Assembly: GCA_037127585.1 (NCBI GenBank)
Contig: JBAXYB010000127.1
Coordinates: forward strand, 1-8,156
DNA length: 8,156 bases
Direction of reading: 5' to 3'
Origin: CAINDI01 sp037127585
GTDB taxonomy: Bacteria; Verrucomicrobiota; Verrucomicrobiia; Palsa-1439
Each line of letters starts with the position of its first letter. Position 1 is the first letter of the stretch. Below are positions 5,818-8,156 of this stretch, piece after piece. Both the position numbers and the translations under genes were made by a program. A model generated the notes under the pieces. That model was not told the origin of the DNA. It was given only the letters and a program-made list of their open reading frames with translations, and searched no databases.

Positions 5818-7122
5818 ATGGTTAAAATCAGCATTGTCGGAACTGGATATGTCGGGCTGGTGACGGGCGCGTGTTTCGCGGAAGTCGGCCACTCCGTCAT
5901 GTGTGTGGACAACGATTTGAATAAAGTCGCCTTCCTCCAAGGCGGTGGGATTCCTATCTACGAACCCGGTCTCGAAGAACTTGTGAAGAAGAATGTTGCC
6001 GCCGGTCGGCTGCGATTCACCGGCAAGATCGCGGAAGGCGTCGCGCATGCCGAAGTCATCTTCATCGCGGTGCCGACGCCGCCGAAGCCGGACGGCTCGG
6101 TGGATATGACGTTTGTCGAAGGCGTGACGCGTGAGATTGCCGGGACGATGACCGAGTATAAGATCGTCGTCGACAAGTCCACGGTGCCGGTCAAGACAGG
6201 AGAGAAGGTCGCGCAGACCATCAAGCGTTACAACAAACACAATTGCGATGTCGATGTTGTCAGCAATCCGGAGTTTCTCCGGGAAGGCTGCGCCGTCGCC
6301 GACTTGCTCCAACCGGATCGCGTGGTCATCGGCGTCAGCAGCGAGCGCCCGGTCGCGAAGATGAAAGCGATTTACGAACCATTTAATGCGCCCATCATCG
6401 TGACCGACATCAACTCCGCGGAATTGATCAAGCACGCCTGCAACTCGTTTCTTGCGCTGAAAATTTCCTACGCCAACGCGCTGTCGGTGATCTGCGAAGC
6501 CAGCGGCGCCAACATCGCCGACGTTGTCCACGGAATGGGCCTCGATAAACGGATCGGCCGGGCGTTCCTCAATGCCGGGCTGGGCTACGGCGGCTCGTGT
6601 TTCCCAAAAGACATCAGCGCGTTCATTCACATCACGCACCAACTCGGGTACGATTTCCGGTTGCTCAAAGAAGTCGAGACGATCAACCGCGAACAAGCTG
6701 CGCGCTTTCTCCAGAAAATCAACGACACCCTCTGGATCGTCAAAGGCAAATCCATCGGCGTCCTAGGACTCGCGTTCAAGCCGAACACCGACGACATGCG
6801 CCTCGCGCCCTCCATCGAGATCATCCGGCCGCTCCTGAAAGAGGGCGCAAAGATCAAAGCCTTCGACCCGCAAGCAATGGAGAAAGCGAAAGAGTTCCTG
6901 CCTGATATCGAGTATTGCTCCGACCCGTACGCCGCCGCTACCGGAGTGGATGCGTTGATCGTGTGCACCGAGTGGGATGAGTTCCGGTCGCTGGATCTGG
7001 AGAAACTGAAGAGCGTCATGGGCCACCCCACTATTTTCGATGGTCGCAATCTCTTCGACCCGAAACGCATGACCGACCTCGGCTTCACCTACTCCAGCAT
7101 CGGCCGGCGCACGCCGGTTTAG
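5818..7122 (+). CDS. ugd: UDP-glucose 6-dehydrogenase
   Basis: This enzyme oxidises UDP-glucose to UDP-glucuronate with two NAD+, supplying uronic acid units for capsule, exopolysaccharide or LPS decoration. The 434 residues match the family length. The N-terminal Rossmann domain has GTGYVG (8-13) and D31, which ends the second strand and binds the NAD ribose. VPTPPKPDGSVD (85-96), STVPVKTG (121-128) and NPEFLREGCAVADLLQPDRVVIG (150-172) are standard. In the central helix LIKHACNSFLALKISYAN (203-220) the lysine is K205. The catalytic cysteine is C261 in GYGGSCFPKD, with D265. The C-terminal domain carries GLAFKPNTDDMR (317-328) and FDGRN (407-411). A GDP-mannose dehydrogenase is less likely given the EFLREG and GYGGSCFPKD wording. 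It lies 3 bases after lptD, so cotranscription is likely. Its TAG overlaps the stop of the convergent aminotransferase gene. Confidence 0.92.
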   Translation: MVKISIVGTGYVGLVTGACFAEVGHSVMCVDNDLNKVAFLQGGGIPIYEPGLEELVKKNVAAGRLRFTGKIAEGVAHAEVIFIAVPTPPKPDGSVDMTFVEGVTREIAGTMTEYKIVVDKSTVPVKTGEKVAQTIKRYNKHNCDVDVVSNPEFLREGCAVADLLQPDRVVIGVSSERPVAKMKAIYEPFNAPIIVTDINSAELIKHACNSFLALKISYANALSVICEASGANIADVVHGMGLDKRIGRAFLNAGLGYGGSCFPKDISAFIHITHQLGYDFRLLKEVETINREQAARFLQKINDTLWIVKGKSIGVLGLAFKPNTDDMRLAPSIEIIRPLLKEGAKIKAFDPQAMEKAKEFLPDIEYCSDPYAAATGVDALIVCTEWDEFRSLDLEKLKSVMGHPTIFDGRNLFDPKRMTDLGFTYSSIGRRTPV

Positions 7123-8156
7123 CGCAATAACTTACTGACGATCTTCAACGCGAAATCGAGTTGCCGGGGTGTAATCGTCAATGGCGGTGTGAGTCCGAGA
7201 ACTTCGCCCTGTTCACCCTCCGGCAAGGCGAGGATGCCGTGTTGGAGAAGCCGTTCACAGAGTTGCGGCGCGTTCGAGACCGGCAACCCCCGCATCAGAC
7301 CGCGCCCCCGGTACGAGGCTGGAATAAGCTGCCCGAGCATTTTGGCACGTTCGTTAAGTTTGAGGCGTTTCATCTCGGCGATACTCGCGAGCGCGGCGGC
7401 GCAGCCGACCGGGTTACCGAGGAACGTGCTCGTGTGCAGCGCTTCGCCTTGCGAGACGGGCCAGCTGTCCATGATCGCGGCGCGACCGACGCAAGCGGAA
7501 ATCGGGAATCCGGCGGCCATGCCTTTGCCGAGACAGATGAGATCCGGTACGACGTTCCAATGTTCGCAGGCGAACCATTTTCCCGTGCGGCAGAAGCCGG
7601 TATAAATCTCGTCGAAGATGAGGACCAGTTTGTGCCGGTCACAAAACTCGCGGAGCGCCGGCAGAAATTCAGCAGGTGAAACGACAATTCCGCCGCGACC
7701 TTGAATTGGCTCGACGAGAACCGCCCCATAATGCGGTCGCATCTCCGGTAACTTTCCGAAAGGAAAGTGGTCAACGAAGTGGCCGAGTTGTTTTGCGAAC
7801 GGCAAGCGGAAGTCGCGCCGATGAGTCGCGTCGAGCGCGCCATAGGTCAAGCCGTGATACGCACCGGTAAACGCAATCACACCGGGTCGGTGGGTATGGA
7901 TCGCGGCGGTCTTCAGGGCGATCTCGACGGCTTCTGCACCGGAGTTGCCGAAGATGACGCGCGCCGGTGTAGCAGCGCTTCTGTGAAGCGCTGATTTAGT
8001 TGTTGTCACACCGCGCTTCACAGAAGCGCGGCTACACCAGCGGCCGAATGTTAGGTCGCAAAGTTCCCGGGCGAGCTGGAGTTTTAACTCATTCGGGTGA
8101 ACATCGCCCATCGCGTGTAAGAGTTGGCCGGCTTGCCGGCGGATGGCGGCGACGAC
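7119..8156 (-). CDS. Class III PLP-dependent aminotransferase with an in-frame palindromic insertion (5' end beyond the right edge)
   Basis: The frame stays open from the right edge to a TAA at 7119, giving 345 visible residues. An ATG at 8111 is internal, since the 15 codons before it (ending QAGQLLHA) continue the usual family helix. About 100 N-terminal residues are missing. Fold-type I landmarks: FGNSGAEAVEIALK (visible residues 69-82), AYHGLTYGAL (99-108) where the tyrosine stacks on PLP, VEPIQGRGG (148-156), the cofactor aspartate in FDEIYTGFCRTG (D182), the Schiff-base lysine in LGKGMAAGFP (K211), HTSTFLGNP (241-249) and RGRGLM. The family includes acetylornithine, GABA, diaminobutyrate and other omega-aminotransferases; the substrate cannot be assigned. 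Visible residues 41-64 come from the palindromic repeat at 7966-8038 and have no counterpart in the family; removing them joins LTFGRW to ARVIFGNSG naturally. All catalytic residues are intact, so the gene may still work. Confidence 0.88.
   Translation of the reverse strand, partial: VVAAIRRQAGQLLHAMGDVHPNELKLQLARELCDLTFGRWCSRASVKRGVTTTKSALHRSAATPARVIFGNSGAEAVEIALKTAAIHTHRPGVIAFTGAYHGLTYGALDATHRRDFRLPFAKQLGHFVDHFPFGKLPEMRPHYGAVLVEPIQGRGGIVVSPAEFLPALREFCDRHKLVLIFDEIYTGFCRTGKWFACEHWNVVPDLICLGKGMAAGFPISACVGRAAIMDSWPVSQGEALHTSTFLGNPVGCAAALASIAEMKRLKLNERAKMLGQLIPASYRGRGLMRGLPVSNAPQLCERLLQHGILALPEGEQGEVLGLTPPLTITPRQLDFALKIVSKLLR
7966..8038. repeat. 73-base nested palindromic element inserted in frame in the aminotransferase gene
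   Basis: The left arm (7966-7992) and right arm (8012-8038) are inverted copies matching at 25 of 27 positions, starting GGTGTAG and ending CTACACC. Each arm is itself a hairpin: 7973-7993 and 8011-8031 have 9-bp stems around 3-base loops (TGT and ACA), with the shared core GCGCTTC/GAAGCGC. The one difference inside the arms is compensated within each hairpin (A-T in the left stem, C-G in the right), so both small stems stay perfect. About 18 unpaired bases separate the hairpins. There is no protein gene inside and no T-run, so it is neither an IS nor a terminator. Its size and structure resemble REP/BIME-like or Rickettsia-type palindromic elements. Only one copy is seen in this window, so its repeat status is inferred. 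Confidence 0.8.

Noticed and set aside
4816..6696. A 626-codon open frame on the minus strand across lptD and ugd
   Set aside because: It is antisense to two well-recognised genes and arises from their codon bias. The protein is Arg/Asp/His/Val-rich, has no recognisable domain and spans two unrelated genes.
7966..8038. Reading the palindrome as a transcription terminator or CRISPR repeat
   Set aside because: There is no T-run after either hairpin and it lies inside a coding frame. There is no spacer-repeat periodicity, only two inverted arms.
7119..8156. Calling the aminotransferase a pseudogene because of the inserted repeat
   Set aside because: The insertion keeps the frame, introduces no stop, and leaves all PLP-binding and catalytic motifs intact. 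A working gene with an added loop is at least as likely.

Overview
The window looks like a chromosomal segment from a moderately GC-rich Gram-negative bacterium. Outer-membrane biogenesis (an LptD-type LPS-assembly protein) shows a diderm, LPS-bearing cell. The combination with a secreted DUF1573 protein, a secreted rhodanese and a MauE/DoxX-type membrane protein fits the Verrucomicrobiota or a related PVC lineage best. That placement rests on gene content and general sequence feel, not on a database search.

Layout. The left part (1-1150) is on the minus strand. A CPBP-family intramembrane protease (326-1150) is followed, with a 4-base ATGA overlap, by the 5' end of thiamine-phosphate kinase thiL, which runs off the left edge. 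A divergent intergenic region (1151-1278) carries a good sigma-70-type promoter (TTGACA, 17 bp, TAGTAT) firing rightward. That promoter drives a compact plus-strand run: DUF1573 protein (1279-2328), secreted rhodanese (2338-2799), MauE/DoxX-like membrane protein (2796-3200) and RidA (3202-3582). After a 51-base gap come lptD (3634-5814) and, 3 bases later, a UDP-glucose 6-dehydrogenase (5818-7122). The right end is a minus-strand class III PLP aminotransferase whose 5' end runs off the right edge. Its stop codon overlaps the dehydrogenase stop codon by 4 bases, tail to tail.

How the genes work together. The first three plus-strand genes all encode envelope proteins with cysteine motifs (CGC, CDGLEC, ECGC). 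Together they suggest an extracytoplasmic thiol or sulfur-transfer module. RidA is a cytoplasmic housekeeping enzyme at the end of the run. lptD and the dehydrogenase pair LPS export with supply of UDP-glucuronate for surface polysaccharide.

Most unusual feature. A 73-base nested palindromic element (7966-8038) lies inside the aminotransferase coding sequence. It has two long inverted arms, each of which is itself a 9-bp hairpin. It is read through in the only one of its six frames that lacks a stop codon, adding about 24 residues just before the conserved GNSGAE motif. This resembles, in principle, the in-frame palindromic elements known from Rickettsia, but in an apparently unrelated lineage and with a different sequence. 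It is the best candidate here for something undescribed.
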